Below are positions 48,029-57,974 of a DNA stretch of 64,000 bases, piece after piece (the first letter of the stretch is position 1; each line of letters begins with the position of its first letter). Source of the stretch: Dryas octopetala (lineage: Eukaryota; Streptophyta; Magnoliopsida; Rosales; Rosaceae); contig OY992839.1 of the NCBI GenBank assembly GCA_963921425.1, positions 15,417,409-15,481,408 of the forward strand. The letters are read 5' to 3'. Under the pieces are notes generated by a model, which worked only from the letters and a program-made list of their open reading frames with translations, was not told where the DNA came from and did not search any database. The translations under genes were made by a program, and so were the position numbers.

Positions 48029-48520
48029 ATGGCCAACGACTTAGGTCCACGGTGCTTAGTTTGCAATGGTTCAATGCAATATATTGCCAATTTTGAAGGT
48101 AATCAACGTCCATCCTGGGGATGCGAAGGGACTAATGTAAGTGAACGTTGTTGTTAAGTTTGCCCAGTCCTTAAAGCAACCAAAACATTGAAATGTCATA
48201 ATGCATGTGTTTTGTATTAGGGTAAGGCTGACTGCCACGGCTGGATCTGGGTAGATGAGTACAATAGCTGTGGATTCACCAATGTTTCGGCATCACAACC
48301 ACCCAAAGATACCAAAGTCTCAAATGTCGTGGATTCATCACAAGGGTCAGCTGCCCCTGATTTATCTCAACAGTCCAGACCCCTGGATTTGGTGGATGAT
48401 GAACCTGGGAACGACTATCATTCAAAGTCATCGCCAGACTGCACCCCTGCCAATTGGCGTCCATGGTGGCCATTTGACTCATCGTCGTCACCTGGTCCTG
48501 ATGACATTTACTCCCCGTAA
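48029..48520 (+). CDS. Small GRF-type zinc-finger protein, two exons
   Basis: Exon 1, 48029-48136 (36 codons from ATG), ends at GTAAGT. Exon 2, 48221-48520, begins after a TTTGTATTAG acceptor and keeps the frame, giving 135 residues. Residues 1-50 read PRCLVCNGSMQYIANF, RPSWGCEG, KADCHGWIWVDEY. This C..C, W.C, C..W.WVDE pattern is that of GRF zinc fingers, which bind nucleic acid. The remainder is Ser/Pro/Asp-rich and looks disordered. It is downstream of the same leader module as the MULE transposase and lies between two hairpin arrays, so it is probably element cargo. It is one of the few coding units here without a stop or frameshift. Expression is unknown. The start was chosen as the first Met before the finger. 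Confidence 0.6.
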
Positions 48521-49284
48521 TAACGAATGTAATTATAATGTGAAAAACTGGTTGTAACGTCACCAAACTTGGCAGGCTACAATCAGGAGGCTTTTTGCAA
48601 TTACTCTTGATTAATTTTGCAGTTTTCATGTTGTGAGAATTGCTTCTTGGGTATCTGCTTGGTTATTGTTGTACTAAGACTCAATCTAAGTACTATGGTT
48701 GAAGTGTATGCTTGGCCATTTTATTTTATGCATTTTGTTCGTTCTGTTGTTTATGGATGTGAGTAATGTGACTGTGTATATATGAATACGTGGCTGCATT
48801 GTTTGGTAAATAAATGACGTATCGGTGTGCATCCTGAAAAGTATGACAATTAAGTTATTGAGACGTTAATAAGTTCATGTTCGTTAGTATATGATCAGGC
48901 ACTCCAATTTAAACTAGCAGAGGATAATTGGGTATGTTAGACTAGACAAATACATTGATTTAAGAAGAGATGCTGAAATACATATTGTCATGGGCAGGGG
49001 CTTGCCTCCGTAATAATATGCGTTATAGGAACCCCAGTTGTGCACGATGATGCAGTAGACCTATCATTCAATTCCATGCAAAGTAAATGTGTCCAAGAAG
49101 GAGGCAGATTCTTCAACAGATGCTGTCTCTGGCATGTTTCCAGGCTAGTCAAACTGTGTAATTTTGGATTGCATGTCAAAACCTGATTGGCAAACAGGAG
49201 CTTGTATTTAGTAGTCTGAGACTACAATTGCCCTTTCGTCTGAGACTGTAATTTTGGATTGCATGTCAAAACGTTTGTTGGCCC

Positions 49285-50239
49285 AGTGATGAAGTTACCA
49301 TTTTCTTGAACCAAATCTCAAGAAAATGGTAACTTGGATTAAGAAACTGGTAACTTACAATTTATTGAGAAAAAGTTACCATTTCTTGAGGAAAAAAATC
49401 AAGAAAATGGTAAGTTTGGTCAAGCTTGGGCTGGGTTATCACTTTCTTGAACGAAGTTACCATTTTCTTGATCGATCAATCAAGAAAGTGGTAACGTGTT
49501 TTGCTTGGCTGATTCCGTTACCATTTTCTTGATATTTGGTTCAAGAAAATTGTAACTTCAATCAAGATTGTGGTAACTTACCATTTATTGAGGAAATGTT
49601 ACCATTTCTTGAGAAAAAAATCAACAAAATGGTAAGTTTGGTCAACCTTGGGCTGGGTTACCACATTCTTGAACCAAGTTACCATTTTCTTGATCGAACA
49701 ATCAAGAAAGTGATAACGTATTTTGCTTGGCTGATTTGGTTACCATTTTCTTGATGTTTGGTTCAAGAAAATGGTAACTTCGATCAAGAAAGTGGTAACT
49801 TACCATTTCTTGAGAAAATGTTACCATTTCTTAAGGAAAAAAATCAAGAAAATTGTAACTTTGGTCAAGATTGGGGTTGGTTACCACATTCTTGAACCAA
49901 GTTACCATTTTCTTGATCGAACGATCAAGAAAGTGGTAACGTGTTTTGCTTGGCTGATTTGGTTACCATTTTCTTGATGGTTGGTTCAAAAAAATGGTAA
50001 CTTCGATCAAGAATGTGGTAACTTACCATTTCTTGATAAAATGTTACCATTTCTTGAGAAAAAAAATTAATAAAATGGTAAGTTTGGTCAAGATTGGGCT
50101 TAGTTACCACATTCTTGAACCAAGTTACCATTTTCTTGATCGAACGATCAAGAAAGTGGTGACGTGTTTTGCTTGGCTGATTTTGTTACCATTTTCTTGA
50201 TGGTTGGTTCAAGAAAATGATAACTTCGATCAAGAATGT
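49285..50239. repeat. TTACC hairpin array 3, left part
   Basis: Four regular units with equivalent positions at 49326, 49549, 49771 and 49994 (spacing 222-223). The array is cut at AATGT (50235-50239) by a solo LTR and continues at 52361. Upstream at 48983-49260 are the TGTCATGGGCAGGGG module and a ~90-bp module. Several units encode 68-codon open frames, such as one starting MVTSIKKVVTYHFLRKCYHF. Confidence 0.93.
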
Positions 50240-52360
50240 TGTCACGCCCCAATCCGTAATTAAGAACTAATTACGGATTAAGGTGTGAATCACACTCTAA
50301 TTATAGAATTAACTTCTATAACTAGAATATGACAAAGAATATTAAAATAAAAAATAAAAACTGTATACTATTAACATACCATACTGGATTTAAGCTTAAT
50401 TTACAACACACAACCTGTCTCAGTAACTTAAGTTTAACAAAACTTTCAAATTAAAACAAAACTAAACTTCAAAGTCTGTTCACACTTATTTACACAAACT
50501 TCTTCTTCTACTTCTTCTAAAGGTTCTGATTTTCAGTATTTGAACCTGCAAAGCCTATAAGGGGGTAAGCTCTAACCAATGGCTCCGTAGGGACATTTCA
50601 CCTTAACATGCAATCTTAATTATATTGAATCTCAATGAATCATACAACATGGTGCAGATAATATATATTTAATAATATTATAGATGCATGAATGTTATGC
50701 TGCACTTTCTTTATTTAAATTGAAAAGTAAATTGCATCGCATCTTCACTCCAGTCGCAACCGAAATGCAAGATATCCTAACTTCAGTCGCAACTGAAGGG
50801 GAGTATCTCCCCACGCACTTATGAATTTAAATTTGACACTCAATCCCTTCTCACCACTGTAACTCCAATTCTCAATGAATTATGCTTCACATTCAAATAA
50901 ATGCACATAATTATATAATAATTAATTAATTTATATTGTGCTCAAATAATTCAAATAATTCATATAAGTTACATATTAGCACACATATTGTATTTTTCAA
51001 CTAACATTCAATAAATCAAATTTTGCACTTTAAGGTTCCCCAGATCCCCCTACCTTGAAAACAAACTTAATCTGCCGCTAGAAATAGCCTCGTGTCTCCA
51101 GGTCGTTCTCCGAACCTAATCCCGTACAAGAAAATCACAATTAATTACGGAATAAAAATCGCTCATTTTCTAATTCTAGTGTGTGTAGTGAAAACACTAA
51201 GTTAGAGGACTCGGATCGCAAAACGGAGGCCCCCATCAGACTCGGAATCGAAAATGCAGTGGGGGGGGGGGAATTTCCCCGGTCACTGGAGCAGCTGTAC
51301 GCCGCCGCCACGCGCCGGTGGTGCGAGTGGTGGTCCGGCGGCACTGTTCATCATCTTCAACCTTGCTGCCAGTTTTTGCTTATTGTTTTCCAACTTTTGC
51401 TCGCTGTTTACCCTATCAAATCAACTATAAATTGAGAAATTGAGCAAACTTATATTCGTTGTAAAGCTCTGCAACTCCTATTTACAACCATCCAAAGAAC
51501 ACTCAAAACGGATCTCTACAACTCAAGTTATAAGGCCTCAAAGTAGGCTACTTGAACACTGTCAAAATTTGCAGAAAAATGGCAGATTTTCCAAAATTCA
51601 ACAAAACTCATTTTTCATAGATTCTCACCATCCAAATCAGTTCCTAAGGCTAAGAAATGATAAATTATAACTTAAACTTCAACCAAAATCAAAAGAAACG
51701 CAATCAAATGAATTTAAAATTCAAAAACTCAAAACTGAAAATTTGCTCTCTACACCCCAACCTGAAAATCCTTTACTTCTCCTTCAATCTCTATGTTGTT
51801 TGTGATCTTAAAGAAGACTCTAACAATCAAATAAACTTCACCAATACAGATATCATCACCTAAATTCGAATCCAAGAAAACAGAGCATATGGAGGTGAAG
51901 CTTACCTCTTCTTCCTCTTTCCCTTTATCACTCTCTCTCTCTCTGTCCCTTTCCTCTTCATCTTTCTCTTTCTTTCCTTCCCTCTCGGTTTCTCTTCTTC
52001 CTTTCTCTTTTCTCTGTTTTTCTTTCTCTCGGGTTCGCTGGGGTTATGGGGTTTTGCTGGGTTTGTTAATCAAACCCAGCCTTAAGTTATTAAACACACA
52101 CACACTCTCCACCGCCACACCACCGCCTCAACACATGCACACACCTCACCTATATCTCAACCACTCACACACACAAAACTAGAAGCTGCTGGACTTGCGT
52201 CCAGCAACTTAAATTTTTTTTTTTTTTACATAATTATAAAACCGATAATATTGAAATATATATATATATACATAAATGTAAATTAACATATAATTATGTT
52301 TAATAAAAACTAATTAAACATAATAATTAAATTTTTTTTTAACATAATCAGGTTATTACA
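50240..52360. mobile_element. 2.1-kb solo LTR, TSD AATGT
   Basis: The insert begins TGTCACGCCCCAATCC and ends GGTTATTACA, so it has TG...CA ends, and AATGT is duplicated at 50235-50239 and 52361-52365. TGTCACG starts with TTACA ends and a length above 2 kb fit LTRs of gypsy-type plant retrotransposons. There are no internal genes, primer site or second LTR, so it is a solo LTR left by recombination. Inside are an 8-G run (51261), CT-rich DNA (51905-52040) and an AT-rich tail. The hairpin repeat resumes in phase on the right. Confidence 0.85.
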
Positions 52361-52945
52361 AATGTGGTAACTTACCATTTCTTGAGAAAATGTTACCATT
52401 TCTTGACAAAAAAAATCAAGAAAATGGTAAGTTTGGTCAAGGTTGGGCTTGGTTACCACATTCTTGAATCAAGTTACCATTTTCTTGATCGAACGATCAA
52501 GAAAGCGGTAACGTTTTTTGCCCCACTGATTTGGTTACCATTTTCTTGATGTTTGGTTCAAGAAAATGGTAATTTCGATTAAGAAAATTGTAACTTACCA
52601 TTTCTTGAGAAGAAAAATCAAAAAAATGGTAAGTTTGGTCAAGATGTAATTTTGTGATTGCATGTCCAAACCTGATTGGCAAACAGGAGCTTGTATTTAA
52701 TACTCGGAGAATGCAATTGCACGTTTGTCTATATACAGTTGCCTGCGTACGTGGTTACCACATTCTTGATGTGAAGTTACCATTTTCTTGAATATAAGAT
52801 CAAGAAAGTTGTAACTTGGGTTTTAGGCATTTATGAAGTTACCACTTATTGAAACAACTCTCAAGAAAGTGGTAACTCTCAGTTAAGATTTGGTAAGACT
52901 GAGAGTTACTACTTTCTTGAGGGATGCATCAAAAAAGTGGTAAAA
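52361..52945. repeat. TTACC hairpin array 3, right part
   Basis: Continuation of array 3 after the solo LTR, about 1.3 units, then a ~90-bp module (52657-52745) and the variant end unit TTACCATTTTCTTGAATATA to 52945. The order (array, module, variant end, CT-rich leader) matches array 2 and what follows it. Confidence 0.9.
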
Positions 52946-52949
52946 CCCA

Positions 52950-53577
52950 AATCACACTCTCATCTCACTCTCGATTCTGAAGAAATAACCTCCCCTCACC
53001 CAGACTCTCTCCCCCCGCCCTCGTCCTCTCAGTCTGTCACTTTCTCATTGAATCCTTGCCCTCTCAGTCTCTCACTCTCTTGCTGAATCCTCGCCCTCTC
53101 GCCACCCTTGATCTTGCCATCCTCTCACCGAAAACTCAGAAACCCATCCCATAAAGATCAGACTCTCTTTCGCCGTCCTCGCCCTCTCATTGAATCCTCG
53201 CCCTCGCGCCACCCTTTCGCCATCCTCTCACCAAAAACGCAGAAAACTCAGAAACCCATCCTAGCACGTCCATCGCCCATCATCCCAGAAAACTCAGACC
53301 CTCTCTCACTGAGTTTCGAAACCTAGAACCCCAGAAAACTCACTCAGACTCTCTCTCGCACCGAGTTTCGATCTCTCAGAAACCATAAAACTCAGACTCT
53401 GTCTCTCTTACCCAGGTTAGGGCTTCGATTTGTTCACATTTGATTTTGTAGTTTTATTCATATGTCAAACTCTCTATCTCTTTCATGAATTTAATATTTG
53501 AATTTTGAACTAATTTATGCAGGCTCAGAAACAGGCACTTGCAGCAATTTAACCTGAAGCCAAGACACGTTGAATGA
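52950..53577 (+). other. CT-rich leader plus leader exon upstream of the Argonaute fragment
   Basis: Near copy of 46490-47200, with the same GGTTAGGGCTTCGATTTGTT donor at 53415, the same intron and leader exon at 53523 (GCTCAGAAACAGGCACTTGC). Here the exon runs into TAA and then, at about 53578, passes without a spacer into Argonaute intron sequence. The captured fragment therefore sits where the GRF cargo would start. Confidence 0.75.
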
Positions 53578-53594
53578 CAAATATTTCTGAGCAG

Positions 53595-54703
53595 GGATGG
53601 CGTAAGTGAAGGGCAATTTAATCAATTCTTACTGTATGAGTTTTATGCAATCTGAAAGGTGCAAATTGATTCATTTTACTTCATTATCACTAGTATCTGA
53701 TTGTTGGACATAAAAAAGGAAATTTTTGTTGCATTGATATGTAATCTCCATACAGGCATGTGCCTCCCTGGAGCCCAACTATCAACCGCCAGTGACTTTC
53801 ATTGTGGTGCAAAAATGGCACCACACACAATTATTTGTTAATAACCATAAGGACAGGAGCAGCGCTGACAAGAGTGGGAACATATCGCCTAGTAAAGTAA
53901 AATTATCTTCGAAACTTGTATATGTCATGTTGTACAGACTTATGTACTAATAAAGAGTGTTATGTGTTCTATATGTTTATTGCTGTTTTGTTTGCAGGCA
54001 CTGTGGTTGATACTAAGATCTGTCATCCAACATAATTTGATTTTTATCTCTGCAGCCATGCTGGTATTCAGGAAGAGAATAGTATTAATCTCTCTCTCTC
54101 TCTCTATTTGAGGGGACTTTACAAATGATACATAGTAGAGCACACTCATAATTTTTCCATGAAATCTAAGACAATCACGCTTAGAAAAATCACTTTCACA
54201 ATCAAGTGAGGCACGTGGTGGTTGAGAATCGGCTTCTACAGTTTGATGTATGGGAGAGATCAACAACTCAATAGACGGTTCTTTTTGAAGGCAAAGTGGC
54301 TGAGGGGAAAAAATATCTATGAGAGCCTTAATTTTGTAAAATACTTGGTTTATTTCAAACTTGGGGAAGTTAATTCTCCTTTCTTTAGGCACAGATGTTG
54401 CTTCATAGTTATAGGGTGAAGAACAAGATGCTATGATAATGGCGACAATCATAAATAAGATATTGTAATACAATTATAGACTTTTATTTTATGGCCCGAC
54501 TTAACATGTTTCTTTAGTTTCGGTTTATATTTCTGAAATTCTTGAAAACTGAATAAATTTTTATCTTATATGGCAGGGGACAAGTCGACCAGCTCATTAC
54601 CATGTTCTATGGGATGAGAATAATTTTACTGCTGATGGAATTCAGTCATTGACAAACAATCTTTGTTACACATATGCGAGGTGCACGCGCTCGGTGTCTG
54701 TTG
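53595..54703 (+). pseudogene. Captured Argonaute PIWI fragment, part 2
   Basis: Exons: 53595-53658 (DGVSEGQFNQFLLYEFYAI then TGA for Arg), 53756-53886 ([40 protein letters not shown]), 53998-54071 (GTVVDTKICHPT, TAA 54033-54035 for Glu, FDFYLCSHAGIQ) and 54577-54703 ([40 protein letters not shown]). This continues the PIWI domain where part 1 stops and shares its first exon and intron with part 1. The last catalytic His exon (after CTRSVS) is missing. Both parts share the unusual FYAI where AGO1 proteins have LDAI, so they come from one diverged copy. Two stops and a lost splice donor after GIQ make it non-coding. Confidence 0.92.
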
Positions 54704-54767
54704 GTAAGCCATCGTTTTGCATGGCTTCTAGTAAGCCTATTGGAGCCAATGACATATCTACAACAGG

Positions 54768-54800
<33 letters not shown>

Positions 54801-55293
54801 GAATTGTAGCATGCAGATTGGCTTCTTAGCTTAAATTTAATGATGCAGTTGGTGTTGATCCATTATCTTGCCATTCATGTCTTGCTTATTTGATTGGTTG
54901 ATCCCCATATTTCATTTGTTGATGATTCTGGTTAATTGTTAAACTAGATTTTTTTTTTTGGTTGGCCTTGCTACTTTTTTTGTTTAGGTTTGACTTTTTT
55001 GCCATCAGTTGTTAGATTAGTTCTTAAATGTTTTCCACAACAACATCTAAGGTTTGCATACTATGCATACTGGCAGATAAATGATATGTGTTGCCTATCA
55101 TTTTTACTATATCAAACTAATTACTGAGTTCAAGGTTTTCTGATCTTAAAAAGAAAGTTATAGAAATACATGGCTTAGGAAGAATACCAAGTATTTCCTT
55201 TAGTCTACTTCTATAACAAAATTTTTGTCCAAGTTTTTCTTTCGTATTGTGTGGTTAATTATGTTATTTCCTCTTTTTCGCTACGGGTTAAAA

Positions 55294-55603
55294 GAGAAGG
55301 GGTTTTACTGCTAAGAGGTTTGAAGTCAAGGCTCTCTAATGATCTACCTTCCTATCTTCTGAAGCTTCGATGCAAGGTAATGGATGAGGGAAAATATTTG
55401 ATTAGATTTATACTTTATTGATAGACTTTAGATTAGTATCATTCCTATATAGTTCTGTCTAACTTCTATTACAGAATTGAAACGAGGTTCTAGATACAGC
55501 TAACTCTAATTTCTTCTTTGTTTGACTTCAGGTTGCTTTTCATGCATTGAGGTTTGCTCCTCCAATTTTGGGAATTGGTAACAAGCTTGCATATATGCGG
55601 ATG
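55294..55603 (+). pseudogene. Captured O-fucosyltransferase (GT65/DUF246-like) fragment
   Basis: Two exons: 55294-55376 (EGVLLLRGLKSRLSNDLPSY then LLKLRCK, GT donor) and 55532-55603 (VAFHALRFAPPILGIGNKLA then YMRM, GT donor). LRC(K/R)V.FHALRF.PPI..LGNKLA is the conserved middle of plant O-fucosyltransferase-family Golgi enzymes, just before the LHLR sugar-nucleotide motif, which is absent. The exon pair is in the same orientation as the Argonaute fragment 600 bp upstream, so a chimeric transcript would be possible. Identification rests on the motif, and the exact paralogue is unknown. Confidence 0.65.
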
Positions 55604-55979
55604 GTAACACTAGATATTCAGCTGCATCTTTTTCTTTGGTTTTTCTGAATGGTCTTGGCAAAATTTTGAATGTACGTTATGTGGATGTCTATAGGAAATC
55701 ATAAAAAAGATTATAGAAGAATAATTGAAGAAATTTCATTTATTTTTTCAATTTCAGGTGCTAGATATTCTTTATTGTGGCAAAATCTTCTACACTCGTT
55801 TGCAAGTGATCTGCATAGCCAGAGCAGTGGTGACCGTAGTGAGCTTCATATATAATTAACCACACAATACGAAAGGGATATTATTAAGATAATATCCCTT
55901 TATGTGGCATCCTAATTATGTGGGGATGACAAGAGGGGTTAATTACTTCTTTGGTTAATTATGTCCAAGTTTTGATGAC

Positions 55980-56510
55980 TTTGGTGTGGCATCAAAATAC
56001 AAGCATGTGTATTGGCAAACTCTGTATTGGCACTTTTTGATACTTGATGTGTAAATGTGGATATGTTGTCAAAATATGTATTGACACTTTTTGGTACTTG
56101 ATATTCAACAACATGTAAATGCTTGATTCTAACATTGCTTGTTTATTAAGTCAAAACTATTACAAGGGGATCAATTAAATTTATAGTCTTTATGAAACTA
56201 GACAAACTCACATCTCCACGAAAAAGTTAAGTACATGTAGGGAATCAAATTGTAAGAGAAATGAGCTAAAAGGCTTCCGCCAAAATATATTAGTAGGAAC
56301 CACAGTTACTGTCTAAATGTATAAATATGAGTGGTTTGGGTTTTGGTCAAATTAGAAACTTAAACTTAAACCCTATATTCTATATCCTAAATCCTATTGT
56401 GTTTTTTTATAATTTTAAATCCTGTAACTTAGCAAATACCCTATACCTTAAAACTATAATTCATAGTTGGTAACTTGGTATATAACTATAAAAGCAATTT
56501 TGTTCAGAGT
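55980..56510. other. Downstream MULE-cluster module
   Basis: Matches 43321-43440 first and then 21195-21440 (TGTAAATGCTTGATTCT to GGTTTGGGTTTTGGT), which lies downstream of the transposase. It closes the Argonaute/O-fucosyltransferase unit with the same 3' sequence as the transposase unit, then passes into CCTATATCCTAAATCC telomere-like DNA. Confidence 0.75.
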
Positions 56511-56624
56511 TTTGGATTGCATGTCAAAACTTGATTTTCAAACAGAAACTTGTATTTAGTAGTCTGAGAATGCAATTGCTTTTTCGTCTATACATAGTTG
56601 CAGTGCGAAACAATTTTTGGCCCA

Positions 56625-56960
56625 GTGATGAAGTTACCATTCTCTTGATGTTTGGTTCAAGAAAATGGTAACTTGGATCAAAAAAATGATAACTTACCAA
56701 TTTTTGACAAAAAGTTACCATTTCTTGAGAAAAAAAATCAAGAAAATGGTAACTTTGGTCAACCTTGGGCTTGGTTACCACTTTCTTGATCGAAGTTACC
56801 ATTTTCTTGATCGAACGATCAAGAAAGTAATAACGTTTTTTGCCCCACTGATTTGCTTACCAGTTTCTTGAGGATTGGTTCAAGAAAATGGTAACTTACC
56901 ATTTCTTGAAAAAAAGTTACCATTTCTTGAGAAAAAAAATCAAGAAAATGATAACTTGAA
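56625..56960. repeat. TTACC hairpin array 4
   Basis: About 1.5 units of the 223-bp repeat, preceded by a ~90-bp module (56515-56610). The right end, TCAAGAAAACAACTTTGTAT, passes directly into the truncated NBS-LRR paralogue with AACTTT at the junction. The intact gene has TAACTTTGTATCTGC at this place, so the break may have been joined through short homology. Confidence 0.9.
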
Positions 56961-57958
56961 TCAAGAAAACAACTTTGTATCTACTTTTGCTTGCCTATAA
57001 ACTTCTTTGACGAGTGTTGTCTTGCCCACACCCCCAATACCGTACAACCCAATCATGTCAGCAGTAGGATTTCTCAGTTCGTCCATGATGTTCTTCAGAA
57101 TTAGATCCCTTGAAGGAAAGGCCTCATAATCTTTGGTAGATACGGTCCATACCTCTTGTGGGGAAACATCGCTTGCAAAATTGGTAAACTCTCTTTTTTC
57201 ATGGAGTTCAACAACCACAGGCACCAATTTTGTTGATTTCCTGCTTAGCTGATAACAGAACTTCAGATTAGGACAAAATCCATGGAGACAGTTCATCTTT
57301 CCTTGGCCTTCAGCTTCAAAGATCTGGTTTGCCTCTCCAATGATCTTTTCCACATCTTCCAGCCAGTTGTTGACGTCGGCTCCAACTTTTCTACCTTTTC
57401 TTGTTGGAATTAAGGTCCTTAACTGATAGCTTAATTAAGTAGTTATAAGGAGTTAATCAGTTTTAAATAAAAGAAAGGTGTTAGTCATGTTAGCTGTCAT
57501 TTTGGACAGGTGTCAATTCCTTATAGAGTCTTGTCTTTGTGGCTGGGTTGAGGACACAGTCTCTCCCTTTTTTACTTTTCTGTTACAACAGCAAAAAGCC
57601 TTATATATCATTGCTTGTAATTATTAGAAATAGTGGAATGAATTGATCAAAAGCACTACGTGTGCTCCAAGAGATTTCAGACTCCATTCTTCCTTCTTTA
57701 TTTCTCTGCTAATTTCTACTGTATCTCAACATTTCTTTCTTCTTCAACAATCTTATGCTGCAAATTCTCTCTGTCAGCAGCCAAGTGGCGCACTTGACTC
57801 TGTAGATTCTGGAAGTTGCTTTTGTAGTGAAACAGATAACCCACTTGGCGTCCAACTGGTTCAACAGTGTACTCGGCAATTTTTCCAACAATCCCAGTAC
57901 CAATTGCAATAAGACACTCCATATATTCAAGAAGAGGATGACAACAAAGCTGCAATGA
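56961..57958 (-). pseudogene. CC-NBS-LRR paralogue B, truncated and split by an LTR
   Basis: The minus strand encodes the coiled-coil start MECLIAIGTGIVGKIAEYTV from 57922, then is cut after EEER by a 330-bp solo LTR (57402-57731). It resumes with EKIIGEANQIFEAEGQGKMN and runs to the P-loop GLYGIGGVGKTTLVKEVYRQ, ending at DTKLF where hairpin array 4 begins. Over the last 129 residues it differs from paralogue A at about 8-9 positions (about 93% identical). Everything beyond the P-loop is missing. The upstream side is fused to the LRR of paralogue A at about 57975. Confidence 0.92.
57402..57731. mobile_element. 330-bp solo LTR in NBS-LRR paralogue B, TSD TTTCT
   Basis: The insert starts TGTTGGAATTAAGG and ends GTATCTCAACA, so TGTTG and CAACA are inverted. 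TTTCT is duplicated at 57397-57401 and 57732-57736. A TATA box (CTTATATATCATTG) lies at about 57600. Size and ends fit a copia-type solo LTR. Paralogue A has uninterrupted sequence at the same place, which confirms the insertion. Confidence 0.93.
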
Positions 57959-57974
57959 AATTCAAATACTGTTG

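Noticed and set aside
39541-53595. Idea that a host AGO gene was simply interrupted by a 13-kb insertion
   Set aside because: The shared exon plus intron at both sides is about 150 bp and diverged, far too long for a target duplication, and the right block starts directly at a MULE leader. Two related captured copies fit better, although an old duplication cannot be fully excluded.
53940-54473. 177-codon minus-strand frame over Argonaute part 2
   Set aside because: It is antisense to recognisable AGO exons and their intron and has no domain.
57643-57912. Plus-strand frame of 89 codons over the NBS-LRR paralogue B start
   Set aside because: It crosses the solo LTR border and is antisense to the coiled-coil codons.
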